64,000 nucleotides of DNA, taken from assembly GCA_963754645.1 (NCBI GenBank), contig CAVWGP010000011.1, forward strand, positions 372,001 to 436,000. Reading direction: 5' to 3'. The number at the start of each line of letters is the position of its first letter. Position 1 is the stretch's first letter. Positions 17,525 through 26,755 of the stretch are shown one piece after another. This DNA is from CAVWGP01 sp963754645. Its GTDB lineage: Bacteria > Pseudomonadota > Alphaproteobacteria > Bin65. The notes under the pieces are model-generated. The model did no database searches and was not told the DNA's origin. It saw nothing but the letters and a program-made list of their open reading frames with translations. Both the position numbers and the translations under genes were made by a program.

Positions 17525-19516
17525 TGCGCCGGCGCGACGCCCTGGTTTCGCTCGGCGCGCTGATGGCGGCGGCCGGCAGCCCGCGCCTCGGCTGGGCGCA
17601 GGATGCGCGGCCGCGCGCGCCCAAGCTGATCGAGCCGCCGTTCCTGCTGAAAAAGGTCGAGGCCAAGGAATTGCCGCCGATCGCCGAGCGCGCGCCGGCC
17701 GCACCCGCGATCATCAAGCTCGGCGCCGGCAAGGAGCCGGGCCGCTACGGCGGCGATATGCGCATCCTGATGACGCGCGAGCGCGACGCGCGCTTCATGG
17801 TGGTTTACGGCTATGCGCGCCTCGTCGCCTATGACGAGACTCTCAAATTCATGCCCGATCTTTGCGAGCGCTTCACGGCCGAAGAGGGCCGCGTCTTCAC
17901 GTTCCATCTGCGCCGCGGCCACCGCTGGAGCAACGGCGACGCCTTCAACAGCGCCGATTTCCGCTACTACTGGAACGACATGCTGAATAACGACGTGCTG
18001 GTAAGGCGCATCGGCTTTCCGCAGGATTTGCTGGTCGACGGCGAGGAACCGAAGGTCGAATTCCCCAACGCGACGACGGTGCGCTATTCCTGGTCGAAGC
18101 CCAATCCGCGTTTCCTGCCCGCGCTCGCCGCCGCCTCGCCGCTCTATCTCTACCGCGCGTCGCGCTATCTGCGGCGCTATCACATCAAATACGCGACCAA
18201 GGAGCGGCTCGAGGAAATCAAGAGGCAATACGGCAGCGACCCCGAATCCTGGGCGCGCGAGCATGTGCGGCGCGACCGGATGTACCGCAACACCGACCCG
18301 CGCCAGCCAACGCTCGATCCCTGGAAAATCGAAACGCCGCCGCCCTCGCAGCGAATCGAATTCCACCGCAATCCGTTTTTTCACCGGGTCGACGAGGCGG
18401 GGCACCAGCTGCCCTATGTCGATCGCGTGATCATGGTGATGGCCGACAGCAAGATCATCGCGCCGAAATCCGGCGCCGGCGAGACCGACCTGCAGGCGCG
18501 CAACCTGCGCTTCGACGACTACACCTTCCTCAAGCGCGCATCGGAGCGGAGCAAGAATTTCACGGTGCGGTTGTGGAAGACGGCAGCGGGCGCCCAGATG
18601 GCGCTCTATCCCAACCTCAATTTCGCCGGCGACGCGATGCGCGCCCTGCTGCGCGACGCTGCGCTTCCGCCGCGCGCTTTCGCTCGGCATCGACCGGCGC
18701 GAGATCAACGAGATCATGTATCTCGGCCTGGCGCAGCCCGGCGCCAACACCGTTTTGCCCGGCGGCCCGCTCTACAAGCCCGAGCTGCGCAACGCCTGGT
18801 CGCAACACGATATCGCGCAAGCCAACAAACTACTCGACGAGATCGGCCTGGCGCGCCGCAACGGCGAGGACTTCCGCCGGATGAAGGACGGCGGCGAGCT
18901 CGATCTCATCGTCGAATATCCCTCGGAAGGCTCCGAATACAGCGATTCGATCCGCCTGATCGCCGACAATCTGGCCAAGATCGGGATCAACTTGTTCTCG
19001 AAAGCGACGCGGCGCGAGCTGCTGCGCCGGCGCGTGATGGCGGGAAGTTGCATGATATCATACTGGGGCGGCGTCGATTACGCCCTGGTGCGGCCCGAAA
19101 GCTCGCCGCGCGAGTTCGTGCCGAGCCAGGAAGACCAGCCGCAATGGCCGAAATGGGGCAAGTGGGTCCAGTACCAGGGACAGAAGAGGCCCGAGGGCGA
19201 CAAGCCCGATGCCAGCGTCGAGGAACCGGACGACGCCGCCGCGCGCGAGCTGATCGACCTCGGCAAATCCTGGCTCCGCGCCACCGGCGAAAGCGAGCGG
19301 CGGGCGATCTGGGAGCGCATACTCGCGATCTGGGCCGAGCAAGTTTACACCATCGGCATCGTCGGCGGCCTGCTGCAGCCCGTCGTCGTCAGCTCGCGGC
19401 TGCGCAATGTGCCGCAGGAAGGCGTCTATGCCTTCGAGCCCGGCGCCCATTTCGGCATCTACCGTCCGGACACGTTCTGGTTCGCCGACGCGCCGGCGCG
19501 CGGCAACGCGGGCTGA
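17521..19516 (+). CDS. Periplasmic oligopeptide-type substrate-binding protein, one frame change
   Basis: Family-5 extracellular solute-binding protein. The N-terminus MMRRRDALVSLGALMAAAGSPRLGWAQDA is a signal peptide with a twin-arginine look (RRRDAL). The family-5 core is clear: YGYARLVAYDETLKFMPDLCERFT, FTFHLRRGHRWSNGD, FNSADFRYYWND. A frame change at about 18660 (CGACGCTGCGC, best read as one extra base) separates the N-terminal 380 residues from the rest, which continues FRRALSLGIDRREINEIMYLG to the stop at 19516. Length of about 665 residues is on the large side, fitting the subclass that binds long peptides or glycosides. Likely intact in the organism if the extra base is an error. Operon with the dual ATPase and both permeases. 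Confidence 0.87.
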
Positions 19517-19520
19517 CGCG

Positions 19521-20519
19521 ATGCTGCGCTATCTCGCCCACCGCCTGCTGGTGATGATCCCGACCCTGCTCGCGATCAGCTTCATCATTTTCGTCGTGAT
19601 CAAGCTGCCGCCGGGCGATTTCCTTTCGACCCTGATCGAGGAAAAGCTCGCCTCGGGCGAGGCCACCGACCTCAAGGAGGTCGAGCGGCTGCGCCGGGAG
19701 TACGGCCTCGACCAACCGTTCATCGTGCAATATGCGCGCTGGCTGTTCGGCCTCGTCCAGGGCGATCTCGGCTATTCCTTCGAGCACGAGCTGCCGGTGA
19801 ACCAGATCGTCGGCGATCGCGTGCTGATGTCGTTCCTGGTCTCGTTCTCGACCGTGGCTTTCACCTGGATGGTGGCCTTCCCGATCGGCGTCTATTCGGC
19901 CACGCACCAATATAGCTGGGGCGATCACGGGCTGACCTTCCTGGGCTTTCTCGGCCTGGCGACGCCCAATTTCCTGCTCGCCCTCGTGCTCGTCTATTTC
20001 GCCAATGTCTGGTTCGGCATCGAGATCGGCGGGCTGATGGACGACAAATACATCGGCCAGCCGCTGAGCTGGGGCAAGATCGTCTCGGTGCTCGAACACC
20101 TTTGGATTCCCGTGATCGTGATCGGCACGTCGGGCACGGCGGGCATGATCCGCCGCCTGCGCGCCAATCTGCTCGACGAGCTGCAGAAGCAATACGTCGT
20201 CACCGGCCGCGCCAAGGGCCTGCCGCCGTTCCGCCTGCTGGTGAAATATCCGCTGCGCATGTCGCTCAATCCCTTCATCTCGGATATCGGCGAGCTGCTG
20301 CCGCACATTATTTCCGGCGCCGTCATCGTCTCGGTCGTGCTCAACCTGCCGACCACGGGCAAGATGCTGTACGAGGCGCTGCTCTCGCTCGATATGTTCC
20401 TGGCCGGCTCGTTCCTCATGGTGCTCTCGCTCTTGACCGTGCTCGGCATGCTGCTGTCGGATCTGGCGCTGGCCTGGCTCGATCCGCGCATCCGGCTGGC
20501 AGGCAAGGCGCAGCAATGA
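19521..20519 (+). CDS. Oligopeptide-type ABC permease, DppB/OppB family
   Basis: 332-aa inner-membrane permease. It starts MLRYLAHRLLVMIPTLLAISFIIF, the usual DppB first membrane segment, and has DLGYSFEHELPVNQIVGDRV, then the EAA loop around RRLRANLLDELQKQYVVTGRAKGLP (about residues 213-237) that contacts the ATPase, and a final LSDLALAWLDPRIR. Six membrane segments can be seen. ATG 19521, 4 bp after the binding-protein stop; overlaps the second permease by ATGA at 20516. Confidence 0.94.
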   Translation: MLRYLAHRLLVMIPTLLAISFIIFVVIKLPPGDFLSTLIEEKLASGEATDLKEVERLRREYGLDQPFIVQYARWLFGLVQGDLGYSFEHELPVNQIVGDRVLMSFLVSFSTVAFTWMVAFPIGVYSATHQYSWGDHGLTFLGFLGLATPNFLLALVLVYFANVWFGIEIGGLMDDKYIGQPLSWGKIVSVLEHLWIPVIVIGTSGTAGMIRRLRANLLDELQKQYVVTGRAKGLPPFRLLVKYPLRMSLNPFISDIGELLPHIISGAVIVSVVLNLPTTGKMLYEALLSLDMFLAGSFLMVLSLLTVLGMLLSDLALAWLDPRIRLAGKAQQ

Positions 20520-21700
20520 GCGCGCCCGCCAACGACGCCGGCGCCGGCGCCAGTAAGCCCGCGCATTTCGTATCGACGGCGCCGTTCGATCCCTATTCGG
20601 TCGAAAAGCTCTCGCCCGAACAGGAGCGCTACTATCTCGCCGGGCAATGGAAGCTGATGTGGTGGAAGCTCAAGCGCCACCGCATCGCGGTGCTCTCGGG
20701 CGTCATTCTCATCGTGCTTTATTCGGTCGCCTTCCTGGTCGAAGTGCTGGCGCCCTACGACGACAACACGCGCCACTCCGAATACATCTACGCGCCGCCC
20801 CAGCGCGTGCGCCTGTTCCACGAGGGCAGGTTCGAGGGGCCCTATGTCTACGGGCTCAAATACCAGCTCAACCGCGAAACCCTGCGCCGCGAATACGACA
20901 TCGACCGCGCCAAGGTTCACCGCATCCGCTTCTTCTGCAAGGGCGAGAAATACAATTTCTGGGGCCTGTTCAACGGCGACATCCATTTCATGTGCCCGGC
21001 GAAGGACGGCACGCTGTTTTTTCTCGGCACCGACCGCATGGGGCGCGACATGCTTTCGCGCCTGCTCGCCGGATCGCGCATTTCGCTCACCATCGGCTTT
21101 GTCGGCGTCGCGATCAGCTTCCTGCTCGGCATTATCCTGGGCGGGCTGGCCGGCTATTACGGCGGCTGGATCGATTGGCTCGTGCAGCGCACGACGGAAA
21201 TCCTGCGCTCGATCCCGCATTTGCCGCTGTGGATGGCGCTGGCCGCGGCGCTGCCCGTGACCTGGAGCCCGCTGCTGATCTATTTCGGCATCACCATCAT
21301 TCTCGGCCTGATCGAATGGACCGGCCTGGCGCGCTCGGTGCGCTCCAAATTGCTCAGCTTGCGCGAGGAGGATTTCGCCACCGCCGCGCGCCTGATGGGC
21401 GCCTCGCCGCCGCGCATCATCGGCCGCCACTTGCTGCCGAGCTTCGCCAGCCATTTGATCGCCTCGGCAACGCTCGCCGTGCCCAGCATGATCCTGGGCG
21501 AAACCGCGCTCTCCTTCCTCGGCTTGGGCTTGCGGCCGCCGGTCACGAGCTGGGGCGTGCTGCTGTCCGAGGCGCAGAACATCAACGTCGTGGCGCTCTA
21601 CCCCTGGCTCATGCTGCCGGTGCTGCCGGTGATCCTGACGGTGCTGACGTTCAATTTCCTCGGCGACGGATTGCGCGACGCGGCCGATCCCTACAAGTAG
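20516..21700 (+). CDS. Oligopeptide-type ABC permease, DppC/OppC family
   Basis: 394-aa permease with the DppC N-terminal cytoplasmic helix (LAGQWKLMWWKLKRHRIAVLSGVILI), a long periplasmic insertion after the first membrane segment (about residues 80-165), the LGTDRMGRDMLSRLLAGSRISL motif, the EAA loop REEDFATAARLMGASPPRIIGRHLLP and the C-terminal FNFLGDGLRDAADP. The long insertion and the length are typical of the YejE/large-DppC subclass. Last gene of the transporter operon; the hydrolase at 21716 follows on the same strand after 15 bp and may be co-transcribed. Confidence 0.94.
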   Translation: MSAPANDAGAGASKPAHFVSTAPFDPYSVEKLSPEQERYYLAGQWKLMWWKLKRHRIAVLSGVILIVLYSVAFLVEVLAPYDDNTRHSEYIYAPPQRVRLFHEGRFEGPYVYGLKYQLNRETLRREYDIDRAKVHRIRFFCKGEKYNFWGLFNGDIHFMCPAKDGTLFFLGTDRMGRDMLSRLLAGSRISLTIGFVGVAISFLLGIILGGLAGYYGGWIDWLVQRTTEILRSIPHLPLWMALAAALPVTWSPLLIYFGITIILGLIEWTGLARSVRSKLLSLREEDFATAARLMGASPPRIIGRHLLPSFASHLIASATLAVPSMILGETALSFLGLGLRPPVTSWGVLLSEAQNINVVALYPWLMLPVLPVILTVLTFNFLGDGLRDAADPYK

Positions 21701-21715
21701 CGGAGCGGAACCCGC

Positions 21716-22477
21716 ATGCCGTTCCGGTTCCTGCGCGGGCTACAAGACCGCCTGATCTTCGCGCCGCAAAAAATCGACGAGAACGCCGCGCGCGCCGTGC
21801 TGCGCGCCGGCATCCGCGAAATCGAAATCCGCGCCGCCGACGGCACGACGCTGCATGGCTGGCTGGCGCGCGCCGAAAAAACCCCGGCGCCGCTGCTGAT
21901 CTATTTCGGCGGCAATGCCGAGGAAGTGTCGTGGATGACCGCGGCGGCGGCGAATTTTCCCGGCATCGGCCTGCTGCTGATGAACTACCGCGGCTACGGG
22001 CTTTCCGAGGGCGCTCCCAGCGAGGCCGCGCTGTTCGCCGACGCGCTGGCGATCTTCGACGCCATGGCGAAGCGGCCGGCGATCGATCCGGCGCGCATCG
22101 GCGCGATCGGCCGCAGCCTGGGCAGCGCCGTGGCCGTGCACCTGGCCGCGCATCGGCCGGTGCGGGCGGTGGCGCTGGTCACGCCCTTCGACAACATGGC
22201 GGGCGTCGGCCGGCATCATTATCCGCTGCTGCCGGTTCGCGCGCTGCTCCGCCAGCGTTTCGATTCGATGCAACACGCGAGCCGGCTGCGCCAAGCCCTG
22301 CTCTGCCTCGTCGCCGGCCGCGACGCCATCGTGCCGCCCAAGCTCGCGCGCCGGCTCTTCGAAGCCTGGGCCGGCGAAAAAGAATGGGCCGAATTCGCCT
22401 TCGCCGATCACAACGACATCCAGCTCGCGCCGGGATATTGGCTGAAGCTGCGCGAATTCTTCGCCGCCAATTTGTGA
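21716..22477 (+). CDS. Alpha/beta hydrolase (serine esterase/peptidase-like)
   Basis: 253-aa alpha/beta-hydrolase fold protein. Visible elements: LLIYFGGNAEEVSW (oxyanion loop), NYRGYGLSEGAPSE, the nucleophile elbow IGRSLGSAVAVHLA with Ser at about residue 143, CLVAGRDAIVPPKLAR with the acid, and FADHNDIQL with the His. The N-terminal FLRGLQDRLIFAPQK resembles the BEM46/YfhR-type membrane-associated hydrolases. It follows the peptide-transporter operon by 15 bp; a role in processing the imported substrate is possible but not shown. Confidence 0.87.
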   Translation: MPFRFLRGLQDRLIFAPQKIDENAARAVLRAGIREIEIRAADGTTLHGWLARAEKTPAPLLIYFGGNAEEVSWMTAAAANFPGIGLLLMNYRGYGLSEGAPSEAALFADALAIFDAMAKRPAIDPARIGAIGRSLGSAVAVHLAAHRPVRAVALVTPFDNMAGVGRHHYPLLPVRALLRQRFDSMQHASRLRQALLCLVAGRDAIVPPKLARRLFEAWAGEKEWAEFAFADHNDIQLAPGYWLKLREFFAANL

Positions 22478-22483
22478 CGCGCG

Positions 22484-22711
22484 CTAAAGCAGATCGAGAA
22501 ATTCGCGTGGGGTCAGCCCAGCCTGACGAATGATCGCGCGCAGAAGACCGACGTGAATGTCTCGTCCGGCATGCAACGGAACCGGGACCGTTCTGGTTGG
22601 ATTGCCGACGCGAACAAGAATGTGGTGGCTGCCATGGACACGGTCCATTTCGTATCCCGCGCGCTGCAAGGCGCTTATGACCTCACGGGCCTTGAGGGGT
22701 CTGAGCCGCAT
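22484..22711 (-). CDS. hicA: HicA-type mRNA interferase toxin
   Basis: 75-aa HicA. The dsRBD-like fold is recognisable: LKAREVISALQRAGYEMDRVHGSHHILV, with the catalytic His in GSHHI (about residue 28), then TVPVPLHAGRDIHVGLLRAIIRQAGLT, the usual HicA ending. It cleaves mRNA when free of antitoxin. Here the antitoxin gene is upstream (hicB-hicA order), overlapping at base 22711. Converges with the hydrolase at 22477. Confidence 0.93.
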   Translation of the reverse strand: MRLRPLKAREVISALQRAGYEMDRVHGSHHILVRVGNPTRTVPVPLHAGRDIHVGLLRAIIRQAGLTPREFLDLL

Positions 22712-22986
22712 TACATGCGGGGCAAATGGACCGTTATCGATGCGCGCGTTCGGCGCGGCGGCGATGCATCGCCGCGCGGTATCGGCAAGCCGCGGTCGCG
22801 CAAGGCCGCGATGCAGCCTTCAAGCGCTTCCTTGGCCGCGCTTCGTGCTTCGTCGAGGGTGCGTCCGTAAGCGACAAACCCTCGAACCGCGCGGCAGGTC
22901 GCAATATAGCCCCGCGTCTCGGAGTCGCGCCGAAAGAGCACCGAATAGGTGCGTTCAATGACCTTGATCGGTTCGCGTTGCGCCAT
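22711..22986 (-). CDS. hicB: HicB-type antitoxin
   Basis: 91-aa HicB-like protein: the N-terminal partial RNase-H-like fold is visible as YSVLFRRDSETRGYIATCRAVRGFVAYGRTLDEARSAAKEALEGCIAAL. There is no recognisable C-terminal helix-turn-helix or ribbon-helix-helix in the short tail, so autoregulation may need HicA or use the basic end (PPRRTRASITVH). ATG at 22986 sits only 6 bp from a good -10 box. First gene of the hicBA pair. Confidence 0.88.
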   Translation of the reverse strand: MAQREPIKVIERTYSVLFRRDSETRGYIATCRAVRGFVAYGRTLDEARSAAKEALEGCIAALRDRGLPIPRGDASPPRRTRASITVHLPRM

Positions 22987-22992
22987 AAGTGA

Positions 22993-23021
22993 AATTTAGC
23001 ATTCTCAGCCTGGATTGACAA
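22993..23021 (-). promoter_or_regulatory. Predicted promoter of hicBA
   Basis: On the minus strand TTGTCA, 17-bp spacer, TAAATT, ending 6 bp before the hicB ATG. The predicted transcription start falls on or next to the A of the ATG, implying a leaderless transcript. No Shine-Dalgarno is present in the 6-bp gap. Confidence 0.55.
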
Positions 23022-23175
23022 ACTTCGCCGTTGCTCCCTGCCGGCTTCGCTCATGCCAGCACCACGAGATCGACCGGCGCCGCGCCGCCGATCGAACCGC
23101 GGTCACAAGCCCGTCAGTAAGGCGTTCGGTCGATTGCTTCGCCACCGCGCGCGGCCAATGCGTTTCCCCCTGCAC

Positions 23176-23269
23176 CTGGTCCCCCGCTCTGAGGCCGGGG
23201 TGACAGTGTAATTTTCGATCGATGACATGGAAAAAATACTGTCACCCGGGCCACCGAGCCGGGGTCCAG
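23176..23269. repeat. Palindromic intergenic repeat, family A (copy 1)
   Basis: In the 341-bp gene-free stretch between hicB and the cupin gene. Two arms (23176-23207 and 23238-23269) are near-inverted copies containing CCGGGGTGACAGT and ACTGTCACCCGGG, ending in CTGG/CCAG; each arm has its own small hairpin. Further copies are at 40002-40095 and 51730-51808. The rest of the stretch shows no gene. Confidence 0.75.
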
Positions 23270-23327
23270 ACTTCATGCGCCGAAATTGCATAACAGGGCG
23301 CGCTGATACATTCAGCCGAATTCGGTA

Positions 23328-23798
23328 TCAGTAAGGCGTTCCGTTCTTGCGCGACATGATCCAGGTGGCGCTGGCGCGGGCCTTGAGATCGTCATCGGGA
23401 TAGGTTGCGGCGTCGCCCGGGCTGCGGTCGCCGATTTCGAGATACACCGCGTCGCGCTGCGAACGGTTGACGAGATGATGCCCGTCGGCCTTGCCCGCCG
23501 GAAACCCCGCGCACAGGCCGGGCGTGAGAAGTTGCGGCCCGGCATCGGTAACGAGGGTCAGCTCGCCTTCGAGCACCCAGACGAATTCATCCTGCTTGGT
23601 GTGCCAATGGCGCAGCGCCGAGGCCGCGCCGGGCTCGAGCCGGACGAGATTGACGCCGAAATTTTCCAGCCCCAGCGCATTGCCGAGCGCGCGTTTCTCG
23701 CGCCCGGCGACGCGCGCCCTGAGCGGCTCGGGATAGGCCGTGCCGCGCCTGCCTTCGACGGTTTTCGGATCGAGCGCGGGCGATTTCAACGACGACAT
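23328..23798 (-). CDS. Cupin-domain protein
   Basis: 156-aa single-domain cupin. Motif 1 is RHWHTKQDEFVWVLEGELTLVT (His pair and Glu, about residues 63-84) and motif 2 AGFPAGKADGHHLVNRS (about 102-118), so the metal ligands are present. The start chosen is the second Met (23798), 6 nt after GGAGG on the minus strand; a Met 10 codons upstream lacks such a site. Proteins like this are often annotated as transcriptional-regulator-like cupins or sugar-phosphate isomerase-like; no substrate can be given. A tail with SATWIMSRKNGTPY closes the protein. Confidence 0.88.
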   Translation of the reverse strand: MSSLKSPALDPKTVEGRRGTAYPEPLRARVAGREKRALGNALGLENFGVNLVRLEPGAASALRHWHTKQDEFVWVLEGELTLVTDAGPQLLTPGLCAGFPAGKADGHHLVNRSQRDAVYLEIGDRSPGDAATYPDDDLKARASATWIMSRKNGTPY

Positions 23799-23927
23799 GC
23801 GGAGCCTCCGATCGTGGAAAGGTTGCAACAGGAGCCGGGGAGTCGAGGAGAATGCGCCGGTATTGGCGCGAAGCGCCGAACGTCTATCTCCCCGGCTCCC
23901 CGTCTCCTGTCAGACTTCAACGTTCCC

Positions 23928-24905
23928 TTACGGCATCAACACGATCGAGCCCGTCGTCTTGCGCGCTTCGAGATCGCGGTGGGCTTGCGCCGCGTCTTTC
24001 AACGCATAGGCGTGGTTGACGCGGAGCTTGACTTTTTTGCTCTTGAGCACGGCGAGCACGCGGCCGGCGGAAAGCTCGAGCTCCTTGCGCGTCGGCACGT
24101 AGTTGCCGAGCGTGGGGCGGGTGAAAAACAGCGAGCCGCGCGACGACAGATCGAGGGCGTTGATCGGCGGCGCGGCACCCGAGGCATTGCCGAAGCTCAC
24201 CATCAGCCCGCGCGGCGCCAGGCAATCGAGCGATTTCGGCCACGTGTCCTTGCCGATCGAATCGTAGACCACCGGCAGGCCCTTGCCCTTGGTGATCTCC
24301 TTGACCCGGGCGACGAAATCCTCGCGCGTGTAGACGATCGGATATTTGCAGCCATGCGCCTTGGCGAGCGCGGCCTTGTCGTCGGAGCCGACCGTGCCGA
24401 TCACCGTGGCGCCGAGCGCCTTGGCCCATTGGCACAGGATCAGGCCGATGCCGCCGGCGGCGGCGTGGATCAGGATCGTATCGCCTTTTTTCACCTTGTA
24501 GGTGCGATGCAGGAGATATTCGACCGTCATGCCCTGCAGCATGATCTTGGCCGCGGTCTTGTCGTCGATCGGCGCCGGCACCTTGATGACCCGGTCGGCC
24601 GGGAACAGGCGCCACGTGGCGTAGGAGCCGACCGGGGCGCCGGTATACATGACCCGGTCGCCCTTCTTGACGCCCTTGGCGCCCTTGCCGAGCGCTTCGA
24701 CCACGCCGCAGCCTTCCGAGCCGATGATAAGCGGCGTCGGCATCTTGTAGAGGCCGGAGCGGTGATAGACGTCGATATAGTTCACGCCGATCGCGAGCTG
24801 GCGCAGCAGGACCTGGCCGGGGCCGGGATCGCCGACCTCGACCTCCTCATAGACCATGTTTTCGGGGCCGCCTTGCTGATGGATGCGAATCGCGTGGGCT
24901 TTCAT
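23928..24905 (-). CDS. NADPH:quinone oxidoreductase, zeta-crystallin type
   Basis: 325-aa medium-chain dehydrogenase/reductase of the QOR (zinc-free) branch, reducing quinones with NADPH. MKAHAIRIHQQGGPENM at the start, GVNYIDVYHRSGLYKMPTPLIIGSEGCGVVEALG, then the nucleotide-binding ILIHAAAGGIGLILCQWAKALGATVIGTV (AAxGGxG, about residues 150-156), and ending AHRDLEARKTTGSIVLMP. No zinc-binding cysteine cluster. Its start overlaps the stop of the upstream dienelactone hydrolase gene (ATGA at 24902-24905), so the two are translationally coupled. A second, different quinone oxidoreductase is at 32321. Confidence 0.93.
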   Translation of the reverse strand: MKAHAIRIHQQGGPENMVYEEVEVGDPGPGQVLLRQLAIGVNYIDVYHRSGLYKMPTPLIIGSEGCGVVEALGKGAKGVKKGDRVMYTGAPVGSYATWRLFPADRVIKVPAPIDDKTAAKIMLQGMTVEYLLHRTYKVKKGDTILIHAAAGGIGLILCQWAKALGATVIGTVGSDDKAALAKAHGCKYPIVYTREDFVARVKEITKGKGLPVVYDSIGKDTWPKSLDCLAPRGLMVSFGNASGAAPPINALDLSSRGSLFFTRPTLGNYVPTRKELELSAGRVLAVLKSKKVKLRVNHAYALKDAAQAHRDLEARKTTGSIVLMP

Positions 24906-25879
24906 CGCCGGCTGCCTTTGCGGCCCTTGCCGCTCTTGGTCTTCGCCTTGGTCTTGGCCTTGGCTTTGGCTTTCTTGGCTGGCGCTTGCTTTTTCGCCGC
25001 CGGCTTTTTCTTCGCGGCCGGTTTTTTACCAGCGGGTTTTTTCGCCGCCGGCTTCTTTGCCGCTGGCTTCTTCGCCGCCGGTTTTTTGGCGGGCGCCTTC
25101 TTCGCCGCCGGCTTGCGGTCCGGTTCGAGCTTGAACCACGGCGGCGGATTCTGCGCCGGCGGCGTCGCCGGCAGCTCCTTATGCTCATCCATCAAGTGGC
25201 GCTTGAAGAAGGCGGCGCTGCGCCCATCGGCGCGCTCGGCCGCGTCTTTGTTGTAGTGGTCGCCGCCGGCGCGGGCGAAGGCGTGGTCGCAACCATCGTA
25301 ATCGAAAATTGAAACCTTGCTGTGCGGGTCGAGGGCGCGGTGGATTTTTTCCTGCGCCTCGGCGGGCACGAACTGGTCGAGCTTGGGGGCGTGGAGCGCC
25401 AGCGGCTTGCGGATGTTGCGCGCTTCGTCGAGCGCGTTCTCGATGCCGACGCCGTAATAGCCGACGGCGCAATCCGCATCGGTGCGCGTCGCGGTGAGGT
25501 AGGCGAGCTTGCCGCCCAGGCAATAGCCGACCGCGCCGACCTTGCCGGTGCAGGCCGGGTCCTTGCGCAGCGCGTTGATCGTGTCCTGGATGTCGTCGAC
25601 GCCCTTGGCTTCGCTGAAACCCTTATAGAGTTCGAACGCGCGGCCCATCTGCTCGGGGATCGTGGGATCGAGCTGGATATCCGGCGCCTGGCGCCAGAAC
25701 AGATCGGGCGCGTAAACCGTGTAGCCCGCTTCGGCCAGCTTGTCGGCGACGCCACGCACCCAGGCGTTGATGCCGAAAATCTCCTGAATGACGACGATGC
25801 CCGGCCCTTTGCCCGACTTTGGCGTCGCGCGATAGGCGCCGAATTGCCCGTCGCGGCCATTGATCTTGATATCGGCCAT
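24902..25879 (-). CDS. Dienelactone hydrolase family protein with a histone-H1-like Lys/Ala/Pro tail
   Basis: 325-aa protein. Residues 1 to about 235 are a dienelactone hydrolase domain: VVIQEIFGINAWVRGVADKLA, VGYCLGGKLAYL with the Cys nucleophile (about residue 122), YDGCDHAFAR with the His (about 205), and the acid at about 170. From about residue 250 to the end it carries some 75 residues of PAAKK-type repeats ending KSGKGRKGSRR, like the C-terminal domain of histone H1 or bacterial H1-like proteins. The hydrolase domain is ordinary; the fusion is not. ATG 25879; coupled to the downstream quinone oxidoreductase. Confidence 0.88.
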   Translation of the reverse strand: MADIKINGRDGQFGAYRATPKSGKGPGIVVIQEIFGINAWVRGVADKLAEAGYTVYAPDLFWRQAPDIQLDPTIPEQMGRAFELYKGFSEAKGVDDIQDTINALRKDPACTGKVGAVGYCLGGKLAYLTATRTDADCAVGYYGVGIENALDEARNIRKPLALHAPKLDQFVPAEAQEKIHRALDPHSKVSIFDYDGCDHAFARAGGDHYNKDAAERADGRSAAFFKRHLMDEHKELPATPPAQNPPPWFKLEPDRKPAAKKAPAKKPAAKKPAAKKPAAKKPAGKKPAAKKKPAAKKQAPAKKAKAKAKTKAKTKSGKGRKGSRR

Positions 25880-25952
25880 TGATCTAGCTCCCCTATTTCG
25901 ATTGAGTTCGCTGCGTTTGTTGAGGCGTATTTGAAACCCATAAAATCGCCGC

Positions 25953-26089
25953 GTCATCCCGACCGGAGCGCCGCAGGCGCGTAGTGGAGGGACCGCGACA
26001 GGACTAGCGTAGGCCCGCGTGACAGGCGCGCGCTCGTCCGCTCGAGGTCCCTCGACGTCGCGCGCTTGAGCGCGCTCGCTCGGGATGAC
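25953..26089. repeat. Palindromic intergenic repeat, family B (copy 1)
   Basis: The gene-free stretch 25880-26135 holds an imperfect palindrome that begins GTCATCCCGA (25953) and ends TCGGGATGAC (26080-26089), with inner arms GGAGGGACC / GGTCCCTC and GCGC-rich hairpins. A second copy with the same outer 10-mers is at 60154-60304. These are typical of mobile palindromic repeats in alphaproteobacterial genomes. Confidence 0.75.
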
Positions 26090-26135
26090 GATCCTTACTT
26101 TGGACCGCTGATATAACGCGGAGTTGCGCCGCGAG

Positions 26136-26687
26136 TCACGCCGAACTGCGGGTGAGCGGCGATTTTTCGTCGCGGGCGCGCGCCGGCCGCAGCGGCCGCG
26201 GCGGCCGCGGCGCGAACAAGCCGCTGTGCCGGGCTTCGAGGGCGAGCAGGAATTTTTTCGTGACGCCGCCGCCGGCGCCGGAATAGCCGCCCAGCCCGCC
26301 GCCGCTTGCCGTCACCCGGTGGCACGGAACGATGATGGGGATCGGATTGGCGCCGCAGGCCCGGCCGATGGCGCGCGGGGCAGAGCGGATCGCCGTCGCG
26401 ATTTGGCCGTAGGTTGCCGTGGCGCCATAGGGGATCCGGCACATTTCGCGCCACACGCGCTGCTCGTGGTCGGTTCCAGCGGCGTCGAGCGGCAGGTCGA
26501 AGTCGAAAAGCCGGCCCTTGAAATAGGCCGCCAATTGTTTCGCCGCCTCGCGCAATAGGTGTGAGGGCAGGGGATGGCGGCTTTTCGCCCAGCTCAGTTC
26601 CAGCAGCGCCGCTTCATTCGCATACAGCGTCAACCACCCAACCGGGCTCTCGATCGAGAGCCGAAAATGCGATGCGCTCGCCATCAT
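26136..26687 (-). CDS. ogt: Methylated-DNA--protein-cysteine S-methyltransferase
   Basis: 183-aa O6-alkylguanine-DNA alkyltransferase that repairs O6-methylguanine by suicide transfer. The C-terminal DNA-binding domain is clear: REMCRIPYGATATYGQIATAI, RAIGRACGANPIPIIVPCHRVTASGGGLGGYSGAGGGVTKK, with the acceptor Cys at 122 in PCHRV. The N-terminal domain is short, like Ogt, and there is no Ada-type zinc domain. The tail after about residue 155 is Pro/Arg rich. Divergent from arsR, about 100 bp away. Confidence 0.94.
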   Translation of the reverse strand: MMASASHFRLSIESPVGWLTLYANEAALLELSWAKSRHPLPSHLLREAAKQLAAYFKGRLFDFDLPLDAAGTDHEQRVWREMCRIPYGATATYGQIATAIRSAPRAIGRACGANPIPIIVPCHRVTASGGGLGGYSGAGGGVTKKFLLALEARHSGLFAPRPPRPLRPARARDEKSPLTRSSA

Positions 26688-26755
26688 CGAAACCTAGCCC
26701 AAGGCGCTGCCGGGGCACAGCGGAAAGCATCGGCGATTTCGCGCAAACAGGGGGC

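Noticed and set aside
15767..17704. Minus-strand open frame of 645 codons
   Set aside because: Antisense to the dual-ATPase gene; composition typical of GC-rich shadow frames.
23475..25256. Plus-strand open frame of 593 codons
   Set aside because: Shadow of the cupin, quinone oxidoreductase and dienelactone hydrolase genes on the minus strand.
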